64,000 nt of DNA from Pseudobdellovibrio sp031428275 (GTDB taxonomy: Bacteria > Bdellovibrionota > Bdellovibrionia > Bdellovibrionales > Bdellovibrionaceae). Positions within the stretch are counted from its first letter, which is position 1. Each line of letters starts with the position of its first letter. The translations under genes were made by a program, and so were the position numbers. Positions 22,770 through 30,954 of this stretch are shown one piece after another. The DNA is taken from the NCBI GenBank assembly GCA_031428275.1, contig JANPPC010000041.1, forward strand, positions 62,001 to 126,000. Direction: 5' to 3'. The notes under the pieces were generated by a model. That model did not search any database and was not told where the DNA came from. It worked only from the letters and a program-made list of their open reading frames with translations.

Positions 22770-23736
22770 TTTTAAAACCTAACTCATTTAATCTCTTAAC
22801 GTCGTCGGCGGGCCACGGAACCTTAAATTTCAACTCTTCTTTGGTAACAGGGTGAAGAAAACCAAGTTCAGCTGCGTGCAAGTAAAAGCGGTTAAAGTTG
22901 TTGGCCTTCATTTTTTGTGAAGGGTAACCATAGGCTACGTCACCCACAATTCGGTGATTGGCTTCGGTCAGGTGAACCCGTATTTGGTGCGTTCGACCTG
23001 TTTCAAGTTGTAACTTCATGTAGCTCATCGCCGAAGATTGCGAAATTCGTTCGTAGTGAGTAATAGCCCACTTACCCATCGCAAGTTCACCTTCGTAGGT
23101 ACTGATAACTCGATTGGCAGTTTTTAAAGAGGCATAACGTTTGCGATCTAGCGGGTGACGGGCTAAGTAGGATTGAATTGTACCTTTAACGCGCGGAAAG
23201 CCGCCGTCAACTAATGCATAGTAAATTCGGTGCGTGGTTTTATTTTTAAATTGGGCTGCCAAAGCTTCATGTGTGCGATCGTTTTTTGCGACAACCAATA
23301 AACCGCTAGTTTCTTTATCAATTCGATGAACAATGCCTGGTCGCTGCTCGTTTTTCATAGAGAGGTCTTTTGTGTGGTGAAGAAGGGCGTTCACCAAAGT
23401 ATCTTGCTGGTGGCCAACGGCCGGATGAACGACTAAGCCACTTGGTTTATTAACAACTAATAAATCTGAATCTTCAAACACAATATCTAATTTAAAGTCG
23501 TAAGGTACAAGCTTCGTAGTTTCGGCAACTGCCGGAATAAAAATTTCAACTTGTTGATTCAGCTTCAAAGCGTGCGAAGCCTTCACGATAGCGCGGTCTA
23601 CCAGAACAAAACCTTTATCAATCAGATCTTGTGCGTAATTGCGCGAAGCCACTTCATTAAGACTTGCTAGATAGCGATCTAGGCGTTGGCCAACAAATTC
23701 TTCAGAGACCGTCAAAGTAAGTGTATTAGTTTTCAA
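22750..23736 (-). CDS. rluD: Ribosomal large subunit pseudouridine synthase, RluD type
   Basis: 328 residues. An S4 RNA-binding domain (about 8-65, GQRLDRYLASL) precedes the catalytic domain with HRIDKETSGLLVV; Asp140 is the nucleophile. RTHQIRVHL is the second family motif. I chose TTG at 23736 because it lies just ahead of the conserved LTLTVSEEFVGQRLD; the longer frame runs inside the upstream DnaJ-like gene. It modifies 23S rRNA uridines, by analogy those of helix 69. It overlaps the genes on both sides, implying one transcript. Confidence 0.93.
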   Translation of the reverse strand: MKTNTLTLTVSEEFVGQRLDRYLASLNEVASRNYAQDLIDKGFVLVDRAIVKASHALKLNQQVEIFIPAVAETTKLVPYDFKLDIVFEDSDLLVVNKPSGLVVHPAVGHQQDTLVNALLHHTKDLSMKNEQRPGIVHRIDKETSGLLVVAKNDRTHEALAAQFKNKTTHRIYYALVDGGFPRVKGTIQSYLARHPLDRKRYASLKTANRVISTYEGELAMGKWAITHYERISQSSAMSYMKLQLETGRTHQIRVHLTEANHRIVGDVAYGYPSQKMKANNFNRFYLHAAELGFLHPVTKEELKFKVPWPADDVKRLNELGFKNEILAK

Positions 23737-24364
23737 TCTTTTTTCTGAAAGTACGCATGTAAGAGTCAGCCACCGCAAGGTCTTTTAAACCCATCATGCG
23801 GGCCATTTGAATTACGTATCCGCGAACAAAAACAGGCGCGGGTAAATTAACCACGTCAGTTTTTTCGATCGCAGCTAAGTACCAAGGATTGATTTTCGTT
23901 TTTTCGTGCATAAGTTCTAAAGTTATTTTTTTGTACTCGCGAACAATTTTTAAGTCTTCGCCAGTCCACTCGGATTTCGCAGCAAGCTCAGCTTCAAATT
24001 CTGGGTCAGCAATGTATTCATCTACTTTTTTAGCTGGCTCTGGCTGTTTCGGAATCTCGGTGAATAGATCAAGGCTTGCGGCTTTGATCGCCTCAGCAGT
24101 TAAATCATTATCTATAAAATGTTTTGATTGCATGCGTTTTTCGTAAATATTGCGATAAGTTTGATTGCCCAATACGGTGAAAGCTTCATCAAGCATGAAG
24201 CGAAATAACTGCGCTTCTTCAGTACTAAAAATTGTGTATAAAGCGGGGTTTTGTGCAGAATAAGTGCGTTTCGCTTTTTCGTACGCAATCACGATATCGT
24301 GCTGGGTAGCGTTCTGCGGAACTTCTAAGATTTCATAATAGTTGTGCTTCATTTCTGTGTTCAT
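23726..24364 (-). CDS. J-domain-like / RodZ-type HTH_25 fusion protein
   Basis: 212 residues. Residues 8-78 read like a J domain (NYYEILEVPQNATQHDIVIAYEK ... DEAFTVLGNQTYRNIYE, quoted in parts), but the HPD tripeptide that stimulates Hsp70 is absent; SAQNPA stands in its place. Residues 133-207 match the HTH_25 domain of RodZ (EDLKIVREYKKITLELM ... YLAAIE ... VFVRGYVIQMAR). No transmembrane segment is present, unlike RodZ. The start is either 24364 or four codons later. It lies upstream of rluD and overlaps it. The protein may bind DNA or a cytoskeletal partner; function is not known. Confidence 0.8.
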   Translation of the reverse strand: MNTEMKHNYYEILEVPQNATQHDIVIAYEKAKRTYSAQNPALYTIFSTEEAQLFRFMLDEAFTVLGNQTYRNIYEKRMQSKHFIDNDLTAEAIKAASLDLFTEIPKQPEPAKKVDEYIADPEFEAELAAKSEWTGEDLKIVREYKKITLELMHEKTKINPWYLAAIEKTDVVNLPAPVFVRGYVIQMARMMGLKDLAVADSYMRTFRKKIEN

Positions 24365-24483
24365 CTTAAATTTATGATACGGCTCGTTGCTTCTAAGGAT
24401 CAATAGTATAGTTAAGAAAATCTTAAATTTTCATAAATCTTTTTATTATTGACCTAACAATTAGCAAAAATGACAAACTGTGG

Positions 24484-25185
24484 CTAAATTAATGGCTGAA
24501 AGCGAATGCCCTGTAGATTTTCTTCAGCCTCTGAGGCGCGCAAGTAAAGTGGCAATAGCTCGGACCAGTGGCTTGATTTTTCAGCACCTTGAAATGCGAG
24601 AGCGGCTAAAGATTTTGCGTTAGGCTCGTCGTGCGGGTTTTTCGGACGAATCATTTTAGCTAAAAGTTGTTCAGAAAAATATTTTTGGTAAGTGGTGAAA
24701 CCATCACCAACGACCAATGCTGAATCTTTAAAATAAACTTCTAGATTTTGAACGCGTACAACTTCAGGTTCGCGCAAAGTAACTATTCTATTATTTTGCA
24801 TTTGGAAAGTGCCAATGTAGACCATATTCTTGTAAGCATTAATCATTGCGACAACGGTTTCGTCCGCAGCCTCAGAGCAAAGCCACGCTAAGTTCTTTAA
24901 AGAATTAATTCCGACCACAGGTTTATTATGGCAGTAAGCAAAAGTTTTTATTGTATTCAAGGCGATACGAATACCCGTAAAACTTCCGGGGCCAGTACCA
25001 GTTGCAAATAAATCAACGTCGGTTAATTTCTTACCCGACTGATTTAGAACATCTTCTATGAAAGTATTTAGAACTTCTGAGTGCGAGCCTTGGCGAAAAA
25101 GTTCTTTGTACCCCAGAACCTTATTATCTTCAAATAAGGCCACACTACCAAGCAGGGTGCTAGTTTCGGCCGCCAGTATAATCAT
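24484..25185 (-). CDS. tsaB: tRNA t6A modification protein TsaB
   Basis: 233 residues of the ASKHA fold. The start MIILAAETSTLLGSVALFED and the segment GTGPGSFTGIRIALNTIKTFA are diagnostic. TsaB is the non-catalytic partner of TsaD in forming N6-threonylcarbamoyladenosine in tRNAs that read ANN codons. The start overlaps the rseP stop by 4 bases (ATGA). TsaD, TsaC and TsaE are not in the window. Confidence 0.93.
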   Translation of the reverse strand: MIILAAETSTLLGSVALFEDNKVLGYKELFRQGSHSEVLNTFIEDVLNQSGKKLTDVDLFATGTGPGSFTGIRIALNTIKTFAYCHNKPVVGINSLKNLAWLCSEAADETVVAMINAYKNMVYIGTFQMQNNRIVTLREPEVVRVQNLEVYFKDSALVVGDGFTTYQKYFSEQLLAKMIRPKNPHDEPNAKSLAALAFQGAEKSSHWSELLPLYLRASEAEENLQGIRFQPLI

Positions 25186-26840
25186 GATTTGAAAAAGAAT
25201 TTCGTAAAGTCGTTAAATAAAGCTAAGACCATAAGCCCCATCAATAGTACGAATCCGACTTGCTGAGCAACTTCCATTTTTTTAACACTTAACGGAGACC
25301 CCTTAATCACTTCGATTGAATAAAAAACTAAATGCCCACCATCAAGCACAGGGATAGGTAAAAGATTTAAAATAAATAAGCTGACTGATAAAATACCCAT
25401 CGTCATCAAGAATGACTGCAATCCCATTTCGTAAGAGTCTTTTGCAGCTTTACCGATCGAAACCATTCCACCAATATTCTTGTGCGAAACTTCACCTTGA
25501 AAAAGTTTTACGAACGACATAACAGTCATGGCGCTAATATCCCAAGTGCGCGAAAAACCCTTACCGACTGAATGAAAAACCGATTCAGATTTTACAACAG
25601 TCATCTCAGGCTGGGCAAATTGAACAAGCGGAACAATACCGATCGTGTAGCGTTTGTCTTCTTGACCCAGCGCGGTCATTTGCGAGGTAACCTGCGGAGT
25701 AATTTTTTTAACGACTTTAGTTCCTTCGCGGATCAGTTCAAGCGTTAAAGCATCTTTGCCGTCGAAAGATTTAATTGTCGTTAAAACATTTTCCCACTTA
25801 GTAACCGGAGTCGCGTTAATTGAAACAATTTTATCAAAACGCTTAAGGTCAGCTTGTTCGGCCGGTGATCCTTTTACGACTTGATCTAAGTAAAGGTCAG
25901 TTTCTTCAAAACCAAAACCGCTTAAAGTTTTTGATAGAATTAAAGTCTCTTTCGGAATTTCAATCGTAAGCGCCGATTTGTTTTTGAGATCCGCAGAGTA
26001 CCGATCTACCTTTACCGAAAGATTTTCTGTACGAGACGTTAAATTTTCAACTTGCCCCCAGCGGCTAATCTTTGTTTCGTTAATGGCGGTGATTTCGTCT
26101 CCGGTTTTGAATCCAAGCTTCTCGGCCGGTGAATCAACAAGAACCGCAACAATTGCGCCTAACGCCAACGGCTGAACGCCCTCAATGTTACCGATCATTT
26201 TTTCAGTCGAAAAAATATTTGGGTTTACAACAGATGAGACCTCGATATTTAAATTACGCTTCTCGCCCTCGTTAGACTGAACTAGAGCTGAGGCGCTTCC
26301 GCCTTTGTGAGTGTTCAAATATTTTTGAAATTCTTCGTAGCTTCGCACGGGCTGGCCCGAAACTTCAAGAACGCGGTCGCCCGCGCGCAGCCCCATTTTT
26401 TGGGCGGGAGAGTTTTCTGAAACTTCAGCTAAGACGGGTGATCTTGCTTCTTCGCCGATTTGCGCGATTAAGAAAAAGACGAATACGGCAAAAAAGAAAT
26501 TCATTAACGGTCCCGCAAGTACGATCGCAATTCTTTGCCATACAGTTTTGTGAGTAAAAGAAACGCTTCGCTCACTTTCACTGACTTCATTACCGTTTTG
26601 CTCGCCAAACATTTTTACATATCCACCAAGCGGAATAAGTGAAAGGCAATAAGTTGTGTCGCCTTTCTTGTAGCTAATTAATTTTTTACCAAATCCTAAA
26701 GAGAATACTTCGACTCGAACTCCGCACATGCGCGCCACCAAAAAGTGACCAAGTTCATGAACAAAAATTAGAATTCCCAGTAGTACAACAAATGGAACGA
26801 CATAAGAATAAACAGAGACAAGTAATGTAGATATATTCAT
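25182..26840 (-). CDS. rseP: Site-2 intramembrane zinc metalloprotease RseP, with three PDZ domains
   Basis: 552 residues, about 100 longer than the Escherichia coli enzyme. The zinc site is HELGH (28-32) in the first membrane segment, with the third ligand in LLPIPVLDGGH (Asp500). Three PDZ-like units are visible: about 132-202 (AQKMGLRAGDRVLEVSG), 222-298 (AEKLGFKTGDEITAINE) and 312-385 (AEQADLKRFDKIVSINA). The last two membrane segments lie near 475-495 and 528-545. It releases membrane-tethered regulators in envelope stress. It sits between cdsA and tsaB; dxr, often found there, is missing. Confidence 0.94.
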   Translation of the reverse strand: MNISTLLVSVYSYVVPFVVLLGILIFVHELGHFLVARMCGVRVEVFSLGFGKKLISYKKGDTTYCLSLIPLGGYVKMFGEQNGNEVSESERSVSFTHKTVWQRIAIVLAGPLMNFFFAVFVFFLIAQIGEEARSPVLAEVSENSPAQKMGLRAGDRVLEVSGQPVRSYEEFQKYLNTHKGGSASALVQSNEGEKRNLNIEVSSVVNPNIFSTEKMIGNIEGVQPLALGAIVAVLVDSPAEKLGFKTGDEITAINETKISRWGQVENLTSRTENLSVKVDRYSADLKNKSALTIEIPKETLILSKTLSGFGFEETDLYLDQVVKGSPAEQADLKRFDKIVSINATPVTKWENVLTTIKSFDGKDALTLELIREGTKVVKKITPQVTSQMTALGQEDKRYTIGIVPLVQFAQPEMTVVKSESVFHSVGKGFSRTWDISAMTVMSFVKLFQGEVSHKNIGGMVSIGKAAKDSYEMGLQSFLMTMGILSVSLFILNLLPIPVLDGGHLVFYSIEVIKGSPLSVKKMEVAQQVGFVLLMGLMVLALFNDFTKFFFKS

Positions 26841-26934
26841 AGCTTTATTTTAAACAATTACGCGCGTTCGTCTAGACATGGCGTTCAAATCAAGACTAGC
26901 GTCCCTAATTTGGTACACCACAATTGTTTTTGGT

Positions 26935-27753
26935 TTAAAGCGAGAAATAGGTCGCAGCAACAAAAAATAGAGGGGCGGCAAAAAGTACTCCATCAAGGCG
27001 ATCCAGTACCCCGCCGTGACCCGGCATAATCGAGCCAGAGTCTTTTACCCCTGAGACTCGTTTCATAAGAGACTCAAAGAAATCTCCGATTTGACCGAAT
27101 ACTCCGCCTAATGCGCCGACGACAACGAAAACATACAATGGAGTGTTTGGTAGTAAGTATACAAAACTCATTGCGGCCAAAGTCGAAAATAGTAACCCAC
27201 CGAAAGAGCCTGCGAAGCTTTTGTTCGGCGAAAGTCTTGGTGCTATCTTAGCGCGGCCAAAGACCGAGCCAAATATGTACGCTCCAATGTCTCCGGCGAA
27301 CACAACCGCTAGTAAACATAAGAACCATTCAACGCCATGATTTGTTTGAGTGGTCCAGATGACAGTCGCAGGCAAAAAACAAACATACACAAGACCCAAG
27401 CAGTTTTTCGCAACAAACGTAAGAATTTGATCTAAATTTTTGAAATGACGGTGTAGCAAAACACCCAAACTTGCTACGATCACTAAACTAAAAATAAGTA
27501 GAATAGTCGTTAACGGGCGCATATTTTCTTGAGTTATAATAAGAAAGATCGCGGTCGTTAAAAACATAAAAAGATTTTTTACAAAAGCAGGGTAGGTATC
27601 ATTAAAAAACATTCGTGCCATTTCGAAAGAACCGCGAATGGTTACTAGTAAAGTAATAACGTAAATACCGACATCGCCGCCGAAGTAAACGGCCAAGAAA
27701 AGTACGACTAGAGCGACAGCCGCAGAAACAAATCTAGATAAAAGATTCGGCAT
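26935..27753 (-). CDS. cdsA: Phosphatidate cytidylyltransferase
   Basis: 272 residues, an integral membrane enzyme with about seven or eight hydrophobic segments that makes CDP-diacylglycerol from phosphatidate and CTP. The family signature near the C-terminus (SGSIMPGHGGVLDRLDG) is complete, and GDIGAYIFG and LSPNKSFAG are the other conserved stretches. The start MPNLLSRF at 27753 lies 20 bases before the uppS stop, so the two genes overlap. A longer frame to 27816 would be inside uppS. Confidence 0.95.
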   Translation of the reverse strand: MPNLLSRFVSAAVALVVLFLAVYFGGDVGIYVITLLVTIRGSFEMARMFFNDTYPAFVKNLFMFLTTAIFLIITQENMRPLTTILLIFSLVIVASLGVLLHRHFKNLDQILTFVAKNCLGLVYVCFLPATVIWTTQTNHGVEWFLCLLAVVFAGDIGAYIFGSVFGRAKIAPRLSPNKSFAGSFGGLLFSTLAAMSFVYLLPNTPLYVFVVVGALGGVFGQIGDFFESLMKRVSGVKDSGSIMPGHGGVLDRLDGVLFAAPLFFVAATYFSL

Positions 27754-28462
27754 TTTGCTGGAAGACTTTTCCAAAGCGACGCTCCCGTTTGTTGTAGATG
27801 TGACATGCCTGCGCAAAATCTTCTGTCGTATAATCAGGCCACAAAACCGGAGTAAAATAAAGTTCGCTATACGATGCTTGCCACATCATGAAGTTAGACA
27901 AGCGGCTTTCGCCACTTGTGCGAACAATTAAATCAGGGTCGGGAGTACAGTGAGTCATCAAATGTTGGCTAACGTACTCTTCATTAATTTGATTTTTTTG
28001 AATTTCGCCAGACTTTAATTTTTCGGCAATAGCCTGAACCGCAAAAACCATTTCTTGGCGCGAGCTATAGCTAAGCGCAAAAGTTAAATGTAAACCTGTA
28101 TTCTTTTTTGTTAGCTCAGTCGAATATTTAACGGCTGTCTGCAGATCAGTCGGCAACTTATGAAGTTCGCCAATAACGCTGAAGCGGATATTTTTTTTAT
28201 GTAAATTTTCGGTTTCTTTTTTTAAGTAACGTCCAAGAAGCTTCATTAAAAAAGAAACTTCTTCATGCGGACGCAGCCAATTTTCAGTACTGAAAGCATA
28301 CAAAGTAAGATGTTTTAAATTATTATCAGCTGCGTAGGTGATAATCTTCTTAGCCACGCGTGCGCCCTTAATGTGACCGAACGTGCGGGGCTTATTTCTA
28401 AGCTGAGCCCAGCGTCCGTTTCCATCCATAATAATTGCTACGTGATTAAGTTTCTTAGACAT
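27734..28462 (-). CDS. uppS: Undecaprenyl diphosphate synthase (cis-prenyltransferase)
   Basis: 242 residues. It condenses isopentenyl diphosphate onto farnesyl diphosphate to form the C55 lipid carrier for cell-wall units. The catalytic Asp13 is in IIMDGNGRWA; TLYAFSTENW, RTSGESRLSNFM and the C-terminal FTPVLWPDYT are the other conserved regions. It follows frr by 16 bases and overlaps cdsA. Confidence 0.96.
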   Translation of the reverse strand: MSKKLNHVAIIMDGNGRWAQLRNKPRTFGHIKGARVAKKIITYAADNNLKHLTLYAFSTENWLRPHEEVSFLMKLLGRYLKKETENLHKKNIRFSVIGELHKLPTDLQTAVKYSTELTKKNTGLHLTFALSYSSRQEMVFAVQAIAEKLKSGEIQKNQINEEYVSQHLMTHCTPDPDLIVRTSGESRLSNFMMWQASYSELYFTPVLWPDYTTEDFAQACHIYNKRERRFGKVFQQNAESFI

Positions 28463-28478
28463 CGTTTATTTCAACAAT

Positions 28479-29036
28479 CTAAATTGTTAAGATCGACTTT
28501 TCTTTTTCGTCAGCCGCAACGTCTACTTTTTTGATAAAATCATCAGTGATCTTTTGTACATCGGCTTCACCTTTTTTAGACTCATCTTCACTAATCAGTT
28601 TATCTTTGAAAGCTTTCTTTACTTCTTCGTTGGCATCGCGACGAATTAAACGAACCGCTACGCGAGCCTCTTCTGCGATTTTTTTAACTTGCTTAGCTAA
28701 GTCTTTACGACGCTCTTCCGTTAAATCAGGTACTTTTAAACGAATTACTTTACCGTCATTAATTGGCGCCATACCGATATCAGACTTAACCATGGCCTGT
28801 TCGATTTCTTTTAGAACCGAAGATTCCCACGGAGCAATTAAAAATGTTTTTGCATCCGGAGTTGATACTGAGGCTACTTGGTTAAGTGGAACCATCTGGC
28901 CGTAATAGTTTACGCGAACGGCATCAAGCATAGAAACTTGAGCTTTGCCCGTACGAACTTTTTTGAAGTCTTCGCCTAATGATAAAATTGTTTTCTCCAT
29001 GCGAGCCTGAGCATTTTTTTTAGCTTGATCTAACAT
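28479..29036 (-). CDS. frr: Ribosome recycling factor
   Basis: 185 residues, standard length. With EF-G it splits the post-termination ribosome. KVRTGKAQVSMLDAVRVNYYG, IAPWESSVLKEIEQA and RRDANEEVKK are characteristic. The start is preceded by GAGGAGAAGAAC, a very strong ribosome binding site. It lies 62 bases after pyrH on the same strand. Confidence 0.97.
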   Translation of the reverse strand: MLDQAKKNAQARMEKTILSLGEDFKKVRTGKAQVSMLDAVRVNYYGQMVPLNQVASVSTPDAKTFLIAPWESSVLKEIEQAMVKSDIGMAPINDGKVIRLKVPDLTEERRKDLAKQVKKIAEEARVAVRLIRRDANEEVKKAFKDKLISEDESKKGEADVQKITDDFIKKVDVAADEKEKSILTI

Positions 29037-29098
29037 GTTCTTCTCCTCTGTAAAAATCTTTATAATTCAAATAAAAAACTAAGCGTGAGCTATCGCCG

Positions 29099-29815
29099 CT
29101 AGGCGTGCACAAGCGTTCCGATCGTCTCACCTTGAACAGCTTTCAGGATGTTACCAGTCTTTGCAAGATCAAACGTCATGATTGGAAGCTTGTTATCCAT
29201 ACACAAGCTAATTGCTGTTGAATCCATGACTTGTAGGCCTTGCTTCAACACGTCGATATAGCTAATTTTATCATAGCGTTTAGCATCGGTGTGCTTAGCC
29301 GGGTCTTTGTCGTAAATGCCATCTACTTTTGTAGCTTTCATCAATATTTGCGCGTTAATTTCCATCGCGCGCAATGCTGCAGCGGTATCAGTGGTAAAGT
29401 AAGGGTTACCAGTTCCTGCAGCGAAAATCACAATTCGCCCTTTTTCTAAGTGACGAACCGCTTTACGGCGAATGTAAGGTTCTGCAATCTCGGCCATTTC
29501 AATCGCAGATTGAACGCGAGTTGGTACGTTTTCTTTTTCTAAAGCATCTTGTAAGGCTAAAGAATTAATGCAAGTCGCAAGCATACCCATATAATCAGAG
29601 CTGGCGCGATCCATACCCTCTGCTGAAGCAGCGATACCGCGAAAAATATTACCTCCGCCGATGACTAAACCGATTTCGACTCCGGTTGCATGCGCGACTT
29701 TAATATCTTGGGCGATTTGTTTTAAAACAGCGGTGTCAATACCAGTGCCCTTATTTCCAGCCAAAGCCTCACCACTCAACTTAAGAAGAATTCTCTTATA
29801 AATTGGTTTTGTCAT
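29099..29815 (-). CDS. pyrH: Uridylate kinase
   Basis: 238 residues, hexameric kinase that phosphorylates UMP to UDP. KRILLKLSGEALAG at the start, GLVIGGGNIFRG, and the late VDGIYDKDPAKH are diagnostic. The start at 29815 follows GGAGGCTTT; the frame is open another 32 codons upstream but that stretch contains the tsf terminator. The terminator means pyrH may depend on its own promoter or on read-through. Confidence 0.96.
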   Translation of the reverse strand: MTKPIYKRILLKLSGEALAGNKGTGIDTAVLKQIAQDIKVAHATGVEIGLVIGGGNIFRGIAASAEGMDRASSDYMGMLATCINSLALQDALEKENVPTRVQSAIEMAEIAEPYIRRKAVRHLEKGRIVIFAAGTGNPYFTTDTAAALRAMEINAQILMKATKVDGIYDKDPAKHTDAKRYDKISYIDVLKQGLQVMDSTAISLCMDNKLPIMTFDLAKTGNILKAVQGETIGTLVHA

Positions 29816-29865
29816 AAAGCCTCCGGCATCAAGTTTAAGGATTTTTTTTCGGAATAAAACAAAGC

Positions 29866-29902
29866 GAATAAAAAAAGAGCCCAAAACCGAAGTTTTGAGC
29901 TC
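29866..29902 (-). terminator. Rho-independent terminator after tsf
   Basis: On the minus strand an 11-bp stem GAGCTCAAAAC / GTTTTGGGCTC with loop TTCG (one G-T pair) is followed by TTTTTTATT. It begins 9 bases after the tsf stop and separates rpsB-tsf from pyrH and the genes below. Confidence 0.92.
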
Positions 29903-29911
29903 TGTAGACAA

Positions 29912-30817
29912 CTAGTGCTTTTGAGCTGCTGCTTTAAGCTGTTCAGCGACTTCGGTAGCGAAATCGACAACTTTCTTTTCGATTCCCGCGCCTAATTCAA
30001 AACGTACAAAACGTTTAATAGTTAAGTCGCCACCAGCTTTTTTAGAAACTTCTTTCATGTAGTCAGAAACTTTTAAGTCTGGGTTTTTTACGAAAGGCTG
30101 ATCTAATAAACTGTTTTGAGCTAAGAATTTGCGGATTTGACCTTCAACAATTTTATCAAGCATTTCAGGTTTTTTACCCTCTTCTAATGCTTTTGCTTTT
30201 AAGATTTCTTTTTCTTTTGCAACAACGTTAGCCGGAATTTGCTCTGAAGAAACTGTCATTGGATTCATTGCTGCAATATGCAAGCAGATGTCTGCTGCAA
30301 AAGTTTTTGCGTCTGCAGAGTTACCAGCGGCTGCATTCGCAGCGCCCACTTCAACCATTACGCCGATTTTACCTTCGCCGTGGATGTAAGTGTGAACTAA
30401 GCCTTCACCTTGAACTGAGTATTTTTCAGAACGGCGAAAAACCATGTTTTCGCCAATTGTCGCAACAGCAGCTCTAACTAATTCGCCGATGTGTGCTTCG
30501 TCGACAGCGGTCGCGCCGTGAACGTGCTGAGCAATATTAGCAACTAAGTCTTTGAACTTATCATTACGAGAAGCAAAGTCAGTTTCAGAGTTCACTTCAA
30601 CGACTGAGCCTGATTTACCGTTTGATACAGCGTGAACTAAACCTTCCGCAGCAACGCGGTCAGCTTTTTTAGAAGCTGCAGATAAACCTTTTACGCGTAA
30701 CCATTCAACGGCCGCTTCAAAGTCACCTTTAGATTCTTCTAAAGCTTTTTTACAATCCATCATGCCCGCGCTAGTTTTTTCACGAAGCTCTTTTACCATT
30801 GATGCAGAGATAGACAT
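29912..30817 (-). CDS. tsf: Elongation factor Ts
   Basis: 301 residues. It is the nucleotide exchange factor for EF-Tu. The N-terminal domain MVKELREKTSAGMMDCKKALEE (quoted within limits) and EVNSETDFASRNDKF are family signatures. Start preceded by AGGAGACTGT. It follows rpsB, as in most bacteria, with a hairpin between them and a strong terminator after it. Confidence 0.97.
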   Translation of the reverse strand: MSISASMVKELREKTSAGMMDCKKALEESKGDFEAAVEWLRVKGLSAASKKADRVAAEGLVHAVSNGKSGSVVEVNSETDFASRNDKFKDLVANIAQHVHGATAVDEAHIGELVRAAVATIGENMVFRRSEKYSVQGEGLVHTYIHGEGKIGVMVEVGAANAAAGNSADAKTFAADICLHIAAMNPMTVSSEQIPANVVAKEKEILKAKALEEGKKPEMLDKIVEGQIRKFLAQNSLLDQPFVKNPDLKVSDYMKEVSKKAGGDLTIKRFVRFELGAGIEKKVVDFATEVAEQLKAAAQKH

Positions 30818-30899
30818 ACAGTCTCCTATTTTATTTTGCGAGTGGGACTCGACTTTTATTTTTAAAGATAATTATTTAAAATACTAACTACATAAAACA

Positions 30900-30933
30900 A
30901 TGGCTCCGCCCCGCGTAGGGCGGAAGGAGCCAT
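30900..30933 (-). terminator. Hairpin between rpsB and tsf (attenuator candidate)
   Basis: ATGGCTCC (30900-30907) pairs with GGAGCCAT (30926-30933) and an inner GCCC / GGGC extends the stem. On the minus strand it is followed by TGTTTTATG, a poor U tract. It could lower tsf expression relative to rpsB or stabilise the rpsB message; it is unlikely to be a complete terminator. Confidence 0.5.
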
Positions 30934-30954
30934 GTTTCCAAACGAACTGCGAGA

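Noticed and set aside
28531..28905. 124-codon plus-strand frame
   Set aside because: Lies wholly antisense to frr, has a composition typical of a shadow frame and no ribosome binding site.
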